DNA from: Dioscorea cayenensis subsp. rotundata
Taxonomy: Eukaryota > Streptophyta > Magnoliopsida > Dioscoreales > Dioscoreaceae
Reading direction: 5' to 3'
Assembly (NCBI RefSeq): GCF_009730915.1
Contig: NC_052477.1
Location: 6,040,611 to 6,104,610, forward strand
Length of the DNA stretch: 64,000 nucleotides
Part shown: positions 24,416 to 36,003 of the stretch, piece after piece
Numbering within the stretch: the first letter of the stretch is position 1
How the letters are laid out: each line of letters begins with the position of its first letter
The notes under the pieces: generated by a model
What the model saw: only the letters and a program-made list of their open reading frames with translations
Database searches by the model: none
What the model was told of the DNA's origin: nothing
Position numbers and translations under genes: made by a program

Positions 24416-26137
24416 AAAAAAAGTAAAAAAGTAAATAAGAGGAAGATAAAATAAGTTATGGTTGAGCTTGAGTGAGAAGGGCCTAGGAGATGGGGGCCTA
24501 GCAGATGGCACATGAGCCCACAAGCTACTAAGACATCAGTCAGAGGACTACCAGCCCTTATCTCTTAAGGCTTCTAGCTTAAAAAAAAAAAAACAGGATC
24601 TAACTAACAAGGGGCCCGCTGAAGGCTGAAGGAGGATCTTCCTTCCCCTCTTCTTCTCAACTGATTGTTTGAAATAAAGAAATCTTTCAATTTTTCAAGA
24701 AATCAAAACAAAGGTTTTGCATGATTTTTTAGTGCATGTGCCATCAGGAAAAAAATGATGGAGAGGATTGCCCTGTCAGGCTATAAATAAAACTATTTTG
24801 CAAAGAAATTGATCGCTGAAAAAGGTTTGAGAAAATGACCCTTGCAGTCATTAAGGAAACAGAAGAAGTGAATCTTGGGCCATGTGTTAAGTTTATCCTC
24901 CTTTCAAAAAAATTGGGCCCCAGGATCTGATTCCGTTTTTGAAGGACTCCTGGAACCTTGTCTCAGATATAAGACCTATAAATCAAATCAGGTGTTGGTA
25001 GAAAGATAAATGGGTGACTCTCTATATGGCATGCGGAAAAAAAAGCTGGGGTGAGGAGTTGGGGAAAGAAGGTGGAATCAACTCCACCAAAACATTTTTG
25101 TTTCGATGAGCACTATCTGCCATCAATCACTATCTGCCAAAATCAAACCTGATAAAAGAAAGTTTTGCTATATCTACTGTATTTTATCCAGGACCGGTTG
25201 CTTCTGATCTTGTTCAGAGTCTGTGTCAGTTGATGCACCTGAAATGACTTATGATATAGATTCTTCACCTACGGCTTCAGAGTCTGGTTATAGACCAAGC
25301 CCCTTCTCTTAATAAGTTGCTAAAACCCTAGTAGTAACAAATCTCTATTCCTTGTTAGAATGCGATATCAGACCAATAGGTGGGGAAGTTAGGGCCAGTA
25401 GGTACTATGTTGATTCTCATACCTTATGTCTAAAGCTGGCTCTTTCTGATGCTTACTACTGCTCTGAGATGATTCCGCTTATGATTTGGTTGGTTTTCAG
25501 TCTATCGTGTACTGTAGATAAAAGAATGCATGTTCACCTGGGCATTGAGGTAGGATCCTATGCCTTATCTTTCTTAATGATGTTTCTATCCAAGTTGCTT
25601 GCTCTGGGTGTACCTATCATGCTTAGGTTGGCTGGAAGCAGGAATGTCAAAAGCGGTTAGGCAGCTAGTGGATGGAGTTTCGTCAGTGCAGTAGAATGGA
25701 CGTAGCATTGAGGGTGCGCTAGTGGAGGTAGTTGGCCAGCTAGTAGCGCACTGTTAGAGTCTAGACAGATGCTCTGTGATAAATCCTTAATCATAGGAAT
25801 TATTTTTTTTGCGAAAACTAGATATAAAAGTAGATTAGTAGTCTGCTAGCGAGCTTAGTGCTAGTTGCCCTCCACCTTACCTAATAGCTCATAATGGCTT
25901 TCGTCGGAGCATGTCTTTCTAATTAATCTCATTCTTTTTCTTTCTTTGGTTTCTATATATGCCAGGGATATTTCTTATCCCGATGACAGATTAATAACTG
26001 AATGCGGTTGGACTTCTGGCTATTGAGAATCGATCTGTGTTGTGTGATATTGTCTGGTGAACATATGGGGCAGGGTCAAAAGGACATGTAGAGGTTGCCA
26101 TTTGAGGGCTTCGGCAATGTCTTTCGGTTCAGCATGT
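24416..26137. other. no recognised gene; mitochondrial-style spacer
   Basis: Purine-rich tracts, simple A runs and short frames. A 102-codon frame at 25352-25660 is hydrophobic toward its end, but I do not recognise it and its edges lack support. Confidence 0.35.
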
Positions 26138-26646
26138 TGATAAGTTATTGTGTATAAGTATTACAAAGTATACTTTTCTTACATTGAGCATCACTTTTAT
26201 CATATTTTATGGCTCATTCGTGTGTATTTGCGTTCTTTTGGGTATTTAGGGTTGTGGAGACAAGTTTAGAAGAAAGAAAGCAAAAATAGATCATGGACAC
26301 AATTGTTGAGGGAACTCTTGGATTGAACAAGTATCAAGGCAAAAGTTGTGCTCATAGATTAGTGGGTATTTGGCAACCTCTAAAATGGTCAAGTGAATAC
26401 ACAAAGTGGAGGGGTACAAAGGCAATCACACTCATATATTCCAACTTGCGAAACATTGTCAAGAGCTTCGTCAATGTGGTTGAAAGCAAGACGCGAAGTG
26501 ATCTAGCGCATGGTTATGTGCCCAACTTGGCAGCCTCAATGAAGAAAATGAAGTTGGTAGTATTTTGGCGAAAGCATTGTAGTAAAATTACTATAGCAAT
26601 TACTGTTCACAGCGCGTAGGAAAACAAAACCTGGAAATCCACACGG
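26138..26646 (+). mobile_element. LTR of element 2, left part
   Basis: It starts TGATAAGTTATTGTGTATAAG and follows family A up to the CACACGG of the promoter palindrome, where it is cut. Confidence 0.8.
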
Positions 26647-26663
26647 TGACCCAGAAGTGCGTG

Positions 26664-28462
26664 TGACCCATCCCTTGCGTATGACCCAGAAGTGCACGGG
26701 TTTGTTGAAGTAATAAATCCCAGGTGAGTGGGTTATCGTATCCACAGGAAATAGTGAATAGAACACAACGATTGCTACTTAACTAAGTGAAGATAAAACA
26801 ATAATGGTGTGGATAAAATCGATGTGAATGAGACTAAAGAAAATAAGAAAGAGAGGCACAATAAAATGAGAGGAAAGACAGTCGATTAACAGTAGGGCAC
26901 TCGGACATTGCTCCCCCTAGGGTTATTGCTTCAAGTGCAAGACCAACTATTATATCTCCTAACTGATGCTTAACGAGTCTCAAACCTAAGGTCAACCGTG
27001 ACTAACTCTACACTATATCCCGGCAGAGAAATCGCTCAGTCTCAACGCCTCATACTGTGCAAAGTTGCAAGAAGTTCTAGAGATTCCAAGTGATAAATCC
27101 TATTCCTATATGTAGATTTAACCCTTCGGTCCAAGTGAAAGACCCCTAGTCACGATTAAGCCCAAGATACTAAGGATTACTTCAACGCTTCACTCTGTTA
27201 ATCGCACAACTAAGCCTTAGCGGAGTTCCTCTCTTAGCGCTTCAATCTATTATGACCGCCAAGAACTCTAGGAAATGGAGGTACGATAAATCACATCGGA
27301 GGGGAAAGGGGATACTCTGCTACCTCTCGACTCACCCTCTCGACGCTCTCCAATCTTGCTTATTCTAACTCTCATGGTGTGTCACTCACTCACAAGGATT
27401 ACCAATATAGACTCTCAACCCTAATGTCACTCTAAGAGAGAAATCAATCAATAGGCATTCAAGATTGGAACTCAATTAAAGATATCAATTAAGGAAAACA
27501 TAATAAAAGGTCAATGAAACAATAGCATCCTAGGGTTTACAAGTCCAAAGTACCCAGTAAGGGTTTTAGCTCTCTATAGAGCAAGATACAATCAATAATG
27601 AAATTGAAAGTAAAAACATGTAAGACATAAGGAAAAACCTCCTCGGTATTCGTGTCGATGTTCTTCTGGAGTAGTCTCGTCCTCTCCAAAGGTCTCCTTG
27701 TCAAGTCTAGGGCACACCTCGCCGGATCAGTGCCGACGAAAGCTCCCCCAATAACTATCTTCCAAGAGAAACGCGGCGTCGAAGCTGTAGAACCACTCCA
27801 AAAGCCTAGCCAAAGCCCCCTCTAAACCTGAGCTGCAAGCCTCTCAAAAGATGGAGAAAAGATGGAAAAAACAAATTCTGAAATCGGGTTGAATCGCGGC
27901 TTTATATAGGTCTGGAATTGGGAATCCACACGGGTGTGTGGAATTTCCACACGCTCGTGTGAATCTGCAGAAAGTCTATTTTTGGCGGTTTATGAATAGT
28001 AACTGCTACGGAACCTGCTACAGTATTATGCCAAAATACTCTCGAATCCACACTTTTTATCAAGGCAACACAAATAGACACACGTCTATGGTGTAGATCA
28101 CATTGCATCTTCAAGTAAAGGCACATTTGAAAGGAATCTTGCTAGCCTTTCACAAGTTGGAACACATGAGTGTGACTGCCTTTGTGCCCCTCCAATTTAC
28201 ATATTCCATCAAGCATAATGGAGGTTGGCACACACTCATATGTCTTTGGGCACAACTTGTGTCTTCTTGTGCGTCCACTTTAAGATTCCATAAACATAAT
28301 GCATTTACAATCTACCTTGGTTCCTTTCTTCTCTATTTGGCTCCATAACCCTATATGCACAAAAGAACACAAAAGCACACATATTAGAGATGAAACCTGA
28401 TAAAAGTAATGTTCATCGTAAGAAAAGAATACTTCATATTCTTAATACACAAGCACTCATCA
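26664..28462 (-). mobile_element. nested inverted family A LTR
   Basis: The minus strand begins TGATGAGTGCTTGTGTATTAAG at 28462 and ends near TGACCCATCCCTTGCG at 26664. The reversed TATA box is at 27901-27908, with its palindrome at 27927-27962. A 14-base repeat, tgacccagaagtgc (second copy ending a base short of identity downstream), sits at both sides of its left edge (26647 and 26682). No matching target duplication was found. Confidence 0.8.
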
Positions 28463-29461
28463 GGGGTTATCTCTATAGATTGCTTGCACTCAATTTTGAT
28501 TTTATTGTTGATTTTGTATTGCTCTATGTAGAGTTAAACCCCTAGTGGGTATTTGGACTTGTAAATGCTAGGATGATTTTGTTTCATCGACTTCTATGAT
28601 GCTTCTTTAATTGATGTTTTAATTGAGTGTCAATCTTGTGTGCTTATTGATTTGATTTTCCCTTAGAGTGACACTAGGGTTGAGAATCTATCTAGGAAAT
28701 CCTTTGAAGGGGTGACAACTTCATTAGGGTTAGACTTAGCAAGGTTGAAGAAGGTTGAGAGGGTAAGTTGAGAGGTAACAAAACATCCCTTTTCCCTTCC
28801 GATGTGATTTATCCTGCCTCCATGTTCCAAGAGTTCTTTGCGATCATGATAGAGTGAAGTACTAAGAGACGGACTCCACTGGGGCTTAGTTGCGTAAGCA
28901 ATAGAGTGCAGTTTTGAATAATCCTTAATGCTAGGGCTTAATCGTGATTAGAGGTCTTTTGCCTGGACCAAAGGGTTAGATCTATATTAGGGAATAGGGT
29001 TTATCACTTGGAGTCCCTAGAGCCTTAAGCAGTCCCATACAGTGTGAGGTGTTGAGAGTATCCCTTTCCGCTAGGCATAGTGTAGAGGGCTAGTCACGGT
29101 TGACTTTAGGTTTGGGACCGTGTGTCTTTGGATTTCCACGACTCATTAAACTTCAATTAGGAGGCATAATATTAGTCTTGAACTTGAAACAATAGTCCTA
29201 GGGTGAGCATTGTCTGGGTATCCCATTTTACCATCGATTACCTCTCTTTATCCCTCTTGCGTTCTGTTATCTCTTCTTACTTTTATTTGCATTGATATTT
29301 ATTTTAAATCACATCACAAATTGGTTTTCACTCTAGTTAGATAGCAATTCTTCTTGTTTCTAAGCATCTATTCCCTGTAAATTCAACTACCCACTCACCG
29401 TGGTATTTTATTACTTTGATGACCCGCGCACTTACGGTACACACACGCAAGGGGTGTGTCA
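28463..29461 (+). mobile_element. LTR of element 2, right part
   Basis: It resumes within family A at GGGGTTATCTCTATAGATTG (equivalent to about 1767 in element 1) and ends GGGGTGTGTCA. Confidence 0.82.
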
Positions 29462-29467
29462 AGCTTT

Positions 29468-29485
29468 TGGCTCCGTTACCGGGGA
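29468..29485 (+). promoter_or_regulatory. primer-binding site of element 2, tRNA-Asp type
   Basis: TGGCTCCGTTACCGGGGA follows the LTR end by six bases and differs from the tRNA-Asp-complementary consensus at two positions. Confidence 0.8.
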
Positions 29486-29608
29486 ATAGGCATTTTAGAA
29501 GCATTTGCACTTTGCTATTTTAGCTATTCATCACTTGCTCTATTTAACACTTTCTTATTCTTCGATCGTTCTGATTTGTTTTCCTTTCTTTGGTTGCAGC
29601 TCTAGGTT

Positions 29609-30147
29609 ATGGCCCGAGGCAACCCTTTAACATTAGTTGAAGGTGATCCGGAAATTAGAAGAAGAACTCATAGACGGGGGAAGGAACCTATACAAGAATA
29701 AACAAATGAAGTTGAGATAGAAGTTTAAGGGTCTGATAATATGGTTGAACAACATGAGCATCAGAGGGCACTCTCAGATTATGCAAGCCCCACAGTTCTT
29801 GGCACGCAGTCTAGCATTGTGTGGTGAACGATTACGGCTCAGAACTTTGAGATCAAGCTAGGCTTCATCTAGATGTTACAGCAGTTAGCACAGTTTAATG
29901 GGTTGGCCGATGAGGATTTGAACAACGACATTGAGAATTTCTTGGAAGTGTGCGACCTGCTCAAGATTAATGGAGTCACAGATGATGCTATCAAATTGAA
30001 GGCCTTCCCATTTTCCTTGAAGGGGAGAGCAAAGCAATGGTTGCACTCATTTCCTTGAGCATTGATCACTACTTGGAAGGAGATGGTGGAAGCTTTCCTA
30101 GCCCGATATTTCCTTCCTGGAAATTTGTGAAGCTTAGGAATGAAATA
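29609..30147 (+). pseudogene. gag fragment of element 2
   Basis: It starts MARGNPLTLVEGDPEIRRR at ATG 29609. After early stops (about 29699 and 29726) comes a gag region, with QFNGLADEDLNNDIENFLE and then AFPFSLKGRAKQWLHS, up to 30058. The TAG at 29870 sits where the copy at 38432 has CAG, a direct view of a Gln-to-stop change. The frame is cut at 30147, before the zinc knuckle and protease. Confidence 0.82.
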
Positions 30148-30567
30148 GAAGAGATAGCTAGCTAGCAAGCATTTTCAGGCTTTGCTTGCTATCTAGCGTG
30201 CTCCACCCTCACTGAATGAAACACTTGTATTACTGTAGCTTGCTGCTTGCTCAGTGTTAGTAAAAGGGAAGAAAAGATTATCATGCCCTATGACTCTTGC
30301 ACTTTGCTCGCTTCCAATTCTTCGACCAGAACAAGGGAATGTCCTTCCTCACTTGGAAATGAGGGGAAAGCTGTAGTAGAAGCTTTGCCACTTGCTTTAT
30401 CAAAATTGTTATGAATTGACTCAATGATCTTATTGTCCCAGAATGATAGCTAATGTAATAGTTCCCCTTAATCTTCTTAACTTAAGAAAATCAAATAAAA
30501 AAATGAACAATGAACGCCGCCATCCTTCTTATTCAGGAGCATTTGAGGAGGGCGTCGGCCCGGGAAG
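30148..30567. other. trnY upstream flank, mitochondrial-style
   Basis: No gene visible. A short near-palindrome TAGCTAGCTAGCAAGC lies at the junction with element 2. Confidence 0.4.
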
Positions 30568-30649
30568 GGGAGAGTGGCCGAGTGGTCAAAAGCGATAGAC
30601 TATAAATCTATTGAAGGTTTCTACGTAGGTTTGAATCTTACCTCTCCTA
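30568..30649 (+). pseudogene. trnY: mitochondrial trnY, decayed (anticodon ATA)
   Basis: The sequence follows the plant mitochondrial tRNA-Tyr, a class II tRNA with a long variable arm: GGGAGAGTGGCCGAGTGG at the start, the anticodon arm, a variable arm and a T arm near 30629-30645. The anticodon GTA has become ATA (30602-30604), the T loop TTCGAATCC reads TTTGAATCT, one T is lost from the variable arm, and two anticodon-stem pairs are altered symmetrically (GATAGAC with ATCTATT). The changes are mostly C-to-T or G-to-A. In many angiosperms trnY stands upstream of nad2 exon 3, as it does here. Confidence 0.88.
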
Positions 30650-31187
30650 CTTGTTGTGGACTTAAGAGAAGAGAAAGAAAGTAAGCATCAGCGTAGGAAG
30701 GCCAACCGAGCGAAGCTCTTTCTTTTTTGTTTTATTGGTGTGAAGTTCAATTGTATCGTATGCTAGTTAGAGAGATTGGCGGACTACTATGATCTATAGA
30801 GATTCCCCATGTATATCCAATCCCATCCCAATGAGATGAGAATAGAAGCGAATCGCTTTTGGCTTCGGCTTGTAGTCCTTGTAGTCGGTACATACAGCAC
30901 CCGTTCGCTAGAATGCTTCTTTGGTTCGGGATGAAGCCAAGCGATACATATGACAGATGAAGGAAGTGCCCACCCTACAAGAGGGAACATGCCCTTACGT
31001 TTATCAGTTATAAACTCCAACTTTGAAGCCTTAGCTCTGTACTATAGTTTTCAAGAAAGAACCAAACAAGCAAGGGTGAAAGCCGTTTTGAATTAAAGTT
31101 GGGGAAGGAAGGGAAAGTTTGATCCAGGATTGGAGAGGAGAGGTGGATGGAATAAAAAGCTCGAGATGGATTTAGGAGTCTTTGTGT
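30650..31187. other. nad2: trnY-nad2 spacer and probable 3' half of the trans-spliced nad2 intron
   Basis: The right part should contain the 3' half of the group II intron that precedes nad2 exon 3, because domain V follows at 31188. I cannot delimit the intron's start by eye. Confidence 0.45.
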
Positions 31188-31219
31188 GAGCCGTATGCGG
31201 TGAGAGTCACACGTACGAT
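31188..31219 (+). ncRNA. nad2: group II intron domain V of the trans-spliced nad2 intron
   Basis: GAGCCGTATGCGGTGAGAGT followed by CACACGTACG matches the conserved catalytic domain V of plant mitochondrial group II introns (GAGCCGTATGCGATGAAAGT and CGCACGTACGGTTC in its common form). The 3' strand reads GATAA in place of GGTTC, so the lower stem is weakened. It sits about 50 bases ahead of exon 3, the right distance for domain VI to follow. Confidence 0.82.
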
Positions 31220-31269
31220 AACGTGGAGGTTCGCGTCTATACGTGTAGTGTGGTGGTTGGGCCTACCCA

Positions 31270-31436
31270 TCCTAATTGCTCCATGATCTATGGGTCTACT
31301 GGAGCTACCCACTTCGATCAATTAGCCAAGATTTGGACCGAAAACGAAATCACTAGTGCTCAATCTAGTGGTATTTTGATGGGGATTCTTTCTATCACTG
31401 TAGGATCCTTATTCATGATCACTGCAGTTCCTCTTT
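31270..31436 (+). pseudogene. nad2: mitochondrial nad2 exon 3
   Basis: NADH dehydrogenase subunit 2 is a membrane subunit of complex I. The reading CSMIYGSTGATHFDQLAKI, then a divergent stretch and SSGILMGILSI, matches nad2 from about residue 183 to 236. Similarity stops after TAVPL, about where exon 3 ends; the exon is expected to be 167 bp. Substitutions include GYEITGAR to ENEITSAQ. No other nad2 exon is seen. The open frame 31223-31723 fuses intron, exon and spacer by chance. Confidence 0.85.
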
Positions 31437-32129
31437 GGGTAGCTGTAGGACGGACAACCCCTAAAGGTAGTAGGGTAGGATGGGTGGTACTGAGCCACTT
31501 TCTTTGCAGTGTTATCACACAACTGCGTGACTTGAAGAGCTACTCGCTTTGCAGTGTTGTCCCACAAGATAAGCATGCCGCCCGCCTGCTGGCCGGGCGA
31601 ATTGAAGTTATCTTCCTGTCAATTGTCCACTCAGTCAAGTGTAAAAAACAAAGTAGAATCAAGCAAGGCACGCTGCTAGTGTGCTTCCTACCCATGAGGA
31701 AAGAAAGAAGAGTGACAAGTTAAGATTTGACTGTTTGCAGCATGGGAACTGATTACCCCAAAAATCCCTGGGAAAAAAGATATCTCGGTAACAAAAACCA
31801 TAGGAGGCTTTATTGGCGAGATCCAATGATAACAGCTGCCCAAAAGAAAAACCGCCTGGAAGTCTGACAACCTTTAGTACCATACCCTACCCCTGAACCA
31901 GTAGCCTTCTCACCAAGCGATGACCACTTGGAGTCTCCTTCTTTCTGTAACTTAGCCTTTCTCCGTCACTCTTATAATGCTTTCTAATAGTAGATATGCC
32001 AATGAATGTAATACTTGAAGCAACAAGACAAACCGGTTTTTTTAATAAAAAATTGATAAACCAATGCCCTTTGTATGGTTTAATTGTTTAATTTCATGTT
32101 ACATTCATAAAAAAAGCCCAGGTGAGCTC
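31437..32129. other. downstream flank of nad2 exon 3, perhaps intron, no gene
   Basis: Mitochondrial-style spacer. The start should be the next nad2 intron, but the expected GUGYG-type 5' end is not evident. A short tandem-like phrase, CTTTGCAGTGTT, appears at about 31502 and 31550. Confidence 0.4.
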
Positions 32130-32876
32130 AATGATGCGATTTGAGAAGAAATCGACATTAAAAATGATGTTTTAGGGCCCCAATACTGCAGCAGCAATGT
32201 AGCAGCTTGAAACGCGAAGACTTGGTGAAAATTCTAAGTCTGGGAATCCTTACGGGCAACCTCATGGCCGTGAAGATGGCCGCAAGCAATTCAGAGAGCA
32301 GGTTTATTGTAGCAGTTTTACTGTACCACTTATTGAAATTTTTGGCATATTTTCTAAGTATCCTCACGGTCAGTGTTCTAACTATGAACCAGCCCACAAG
32401 CCATCCCGAGATAATCTCTAAAAGGTGGTTAGGGTATCATCCAAGGTGTCTTTTGGCCACCCCTTTTGTACCATCATCTTCTAGAGCTTCAAGGCTGTGG
32501 GAGAAGGCAGATCTGAGGAGCAAATCAAAGGAAGAAGAAGGTTACACTAAAGGAAGAAGATCAAGGAGCTTGCCGGCGTGGATCTGACATGTTCTTATCA
32601 CCATCTTCTAGGCTTCGTCTTAGGAGAGTTGTTATGAGCTTTGTCTTGTATGAGATTAGCGGTTTTCGCCATGACCATTGGAGTAACCTACTGTTAGATG
32701 TCTTTTGGCCCAATCACCAATGCCTTTGTGATTTCAGCATCCCTCTAGCTTTAGTAGTCCCCAGGGGATCCTAGCCTGTGGACCTCGCACTTTCATTGCC
32801 ACTTGCTTCTTTAACATGCTTATGTGATTAGCCTTAGTCCATGTGTTTATAGTTTTCTCTTTGTTATTTTTCTTAT
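32130..32876 (+). mobile_element. LTR fragment of family C, left part
   Basis: It contains the TACTGTAGCA-type repeats and the G/A-rich region seen in the LTRs at 36004 and 39721. It is interrupted by a family A LTR at 32877 and resumes at 34698-34846. The left end is not certain. Confidence 0.55.
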
Positions 32877-34697
32877 TGATAAGTGCTTGTGTATAATTAT
32901 TACGAAGTATACTTTTCTTACATTGAGCATCACTTTTATCAGATTTTATGGCTCATTCGTATGTATTTGTGTTTTTTTTGTGCATTTAGAGTTGTGGAGA
33001 CAAGTTTGGAAGAAAGGAAGCAAAAATAGATCATGGACGCAATTATTGAGGAAACTTTTGGACCGAACAAGGACTAAGGCATAAGTTGTGCTCATAGACA
33101 TGTGGGTGTGTGCCAACCTCCAAAATTGTCAAGTGAATACACAAAGTGGAGGGGCAAAAAGGTAGTCACTCTCATATGTTCCAACTTGTGCAACATTGTC
33201 AAGAGCTTTGTCAATGTGGTTAAAAGCAAGACGTGACATGATCTACTGCATGGTTGTGTGCCCAACTTGGTGACCTCAATGAAGAAAATGAAGTCAGGAG
33301 TATTTTGGCGAAAGTACTATAGTAGTTTATTGTGGCAAAATTACTGTAACAGTTACTGTTTATAGCGCACAGGAAAACAAAACCTAGAAATCCACACGGC
33401 CTTGTGGAAATTCCACACGCTCTTGTGGATGCCCCATTTTAGCCCTATAAATATTGCTTTGAGAGCTTCTTTTGGGGTCTTCTTCTTATCTTTTTCCTAT
33501 CTTTTGGGGAGAGTGTGGCTAGGGTGTGGAGAGGTTTTTGCTGGGATTTTGGAGCAGCTTTACGGCATTCGACATCAACTTCCTTTGGAGGAAAGATATT
33601 GGGGGAACTCCCGACGGCCTTGATTTAGTGCGGTGTGCCCTAGGCTTGACGAAGAAGTCTTTGGAGAAGATGAGTTGGCTCCTCAAGACCAGCGATACGG
33701 ACAACAAGGGGGATTTCTCTATGGATTTCTTGCATTTATCTTTGATTTCATCTTTGCTCTTGTATTACACCATGGAGAGCTAAACCCCTAGTGGGTGCTT
33801 TGACTTGTAAACCCTAAGATGACTATGTTTCATTAACTTCTATTATGTTTCTTTAGTTGATGTTTTAATTGAGTCTCAATCTTGCATGATTATTGTTGTG
33901 ATTTTCCCTTATAGTGACACTAGGGTTGAGAATCCATCTAGGTAATCCTTTGAAGGGGTGACAACTTCATTAGGGTTAGACTTAGTGAGATTGAAGAGGG
34001 TTGAGAGGGTGAATCGAGAGGTAGCAGAACGTCCCCTTTCCCTTCCAACGTGATTTATACTACCTCCATGTTCCAAGAGTTCTTTGCGATCGTGATAGAG
34101 TGAAGTGCTAAGAGACAAACTCCATTAGGGTTTAGTTACACAAGTAACATAGTGAAGTGTTGGATAATCCTTAATGCTTGGGCTTAATCGTGATTAGGGG
34201 TCTTTTGCCTGGAACAAAGGGTTAGATCTATATTAGGGAATATGGCTTATCACCTGGATTCTTTAGAACCTCAAGCAGTCCCATACAGTGTGAGGTGTTG
34301 AGAGCATCCCTTTCCACCGGGGCATAGTGTAGAGGGCTAGTCACAGTTGACCTTAGGTTTGAGACAGTGTGTCTTTAGATCTCCATGACTCATTAAACTT
34401 TAATTAGGAGGTATAATATTAGTCTTGCACTTGAAGCAATAGTCCTAGGGTGAGCATTGTCCGAGTACCCAATTTTACCATCGATTACCTCTCTTTATTC
34501 CTCTTGCTTTCTCTTTTGCCTTTATTTGTATTGATATTTTGTATCAACATTAGTAATTGGTTTTCACTCTAGCTAAATAGCTATACTCCTTGTTTATGAA
34601 CAACTATTCCCTGTGGATTCGATTACCGACTCACAGGGGTATTTTATTACTTTGACAACCTTTATACTTGCGGTACACACAAGCAAGGGGTGTGTTA
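32877..34697 (+). mobile_element. solo LTR family A, 1821 bp, imperfect target duplication
   Basis: It starts TGATAAGTGCTTGTGTATAAT and ends GGGGTGTGTTA, where CA has become TA. Flanks cttat (32872-32876) and cgtat (34698-34702) agree at four of five bases, and family C LTR sequence lies on both sides. TATAAATA is at 33446-33453, with its palindrome at 33392-33430. Confidence 0.82.
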
Positions 34698-34846
34698 CGT
34701 ATCTTGTTTTAATCCTATATTTGGTAGACTAGATAGTTCTGACCAGGGGGAAGTAATAACAGTTCTTTGGACCCCAAGGAATACGACCCTCTCGTGCGTG
34801 CACGAGAGGTATTACTTGATGACCCGTATACTTGCGGATCCAATCA
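34698..34846 (+). mobile_element. LTR fragment of family C, right part
   Basis: It carries the closing block of family C: GGGAATACGACCCTCTCGTG-like text (here with AAGGAATACGACC), an inverted CACGAGAGG and GATGACCCGTATACTTGCGG, ending CCAATCA at 34846. Confidence 0.7.
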
Positions 34847-35032
34847 GGATGAATCCCCTCTCTCCTACAGAAATATTGCCTCCCTCCTCCCCACACCAAA
34901 AAATGGTCTTTCCTATGATTTGATTTCTATTCCTTTAGCGTCTTGACAATCGCCGCCTCTCGTCTTAAGAGTCTTTCGCATTAGCCCCTCCTTTCTCGCT
35001 CTCTTGTGCTTGAGTAGATATATTTTTCAATA

Positions 35033-35044
35033 TGTGGGGGAGTT
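35033..35044 (+). promoter_or_regulatory. polypurine tract before a family B LTR
   Basis: TGTGGGGGAGTT stands directly against TGATAAGTGCATGAG. With only a short organelle-like stretch (34847-35010) and an LTR-start-like phrase ahead of it, it marks the remnant of a 3' LTR junction. Confidence 0.7.
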
Positions 35045-36003
35045 TGATAAGTGCATGAGAAGTCATATTTTTCTATATGTTTTACATCATTGAGCATCAT
35101 TTTTATTATGGTTTATGTCTCATATAGTGTATGTGGTGTTTTTTTTTTTTTTGCAATTAGGTTATGAATGCCTTAAAGGAAGAAGAAGCAAAGATAGGTT
35201 ATAAAGACACATTTTGGGAGTTTTTGTGCAACCTAAGGATCAAGAAAGAAAAAGAGCTCATGTACATGGAGGTGTGTGCCAACTTCCAAGAGAATTCAAG
35301 CTAATTTGTGAGTTGGAAGGGCACAAAGGTAGTCACACACCCATGTCCCTACTTGTGTGAAGAATGCAAGAGCTTTCAAATAATGATTTAATAATGAAAA
35401 CTCTTATAACCTACCACGTGGACGTGTGCCCAACCATGTGGTCTTAAGAGAAGAGTATGTGAGCTGTGTTTATGAAGAGTACTATAGCAAAATACTGTAA
35501 CAAAACACCGTTGCATTTTAATGTAGCAGTATCATAGCAAAAATGTTGTTCATGTGACCGTGTGCAAATTCCATGTGGTCTTATGGGAATTTCTGCAACT
35601 CACGCGGGCACGTGATATCTCATACAGTTGCGTGGAGGCACGTGACAAACACGGTTTAGGCTTATAAATAGCCCTTTTGCCCTATTCTTTGGAGACTCTT
35701 TGCTAGCGTTTGAAGAGAAAAACGGCTAGGGTTTCAAGAGGAGGTCTTTGGTGAATTTGAGGGGTGTTCTTCACCAACTTTGATAGATCTTTTCTCCGTC
35801 ATAGAATCAAGGGGGCCTTCAGCAACCTAGCTTCGGAGAAGGATCCTTTAAGACGTTGAGCGACCCATCAAGGCCGTCATCATGAATTCAAGAGGTTTTT
35901 ATTCCATGGTTTACATTGCTTTTCATTGCATTATTGTTTGCTTTGTAATTTTCCCCATGGAGCGCTAAACCCTAGTAGGTATTTGGGAATGTGAAACCTA
36001 GCA
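35045..36003 (+). mobile_element. family B LTR, left part
   Basis: It starts TGATAAGTGCATGAGAAGTC. TATAAATA is at 35663-35670. It runs to GGGAATGTGAAACCTAGCA and is then replaced by family C LTR sequence. Its last 80 bp or so are repeated at 37185-37266. Confidence 0.8.

Larger units (their letters stand above)
26138..30147 (+). mobile_element. Element 2: truncated Athila-like element with a nested inverted LTR
   Basis: A family A 5' LTR occupies 26138-26646 and 28463-29461, interrupted by an inverted LTR (26664-28462). A tRNA-Asp-type primer site at 29468 and a gag start at 29609 follow. The element stops at 30147 inside gag, where mitochondrial-style sequence begins. Between the two LTR parts about 300 bp of LTR are missing, so the nested insertion was accompanied by deletion. 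Confidence 0.8.

Noticed and set aside
25352..25660. A 102-codon frame with hydrophobic stretches
   Set aside because: No known domain, no initiation context, no relative in the window; kept only as part of the spacer description.
26138..28462. Target duplication around the nested inverted LTR
   Set aside because: The flanking pentamers differ, and about 300 bp of the host LTR are missing, so no clean insertion site can be claimed.
31223..31723. A 166-codon open frame as a whole gene
   Set aside because: Only 31270-31436 matches nad2 exon 3; the rest is intron and spacer read through by chance.
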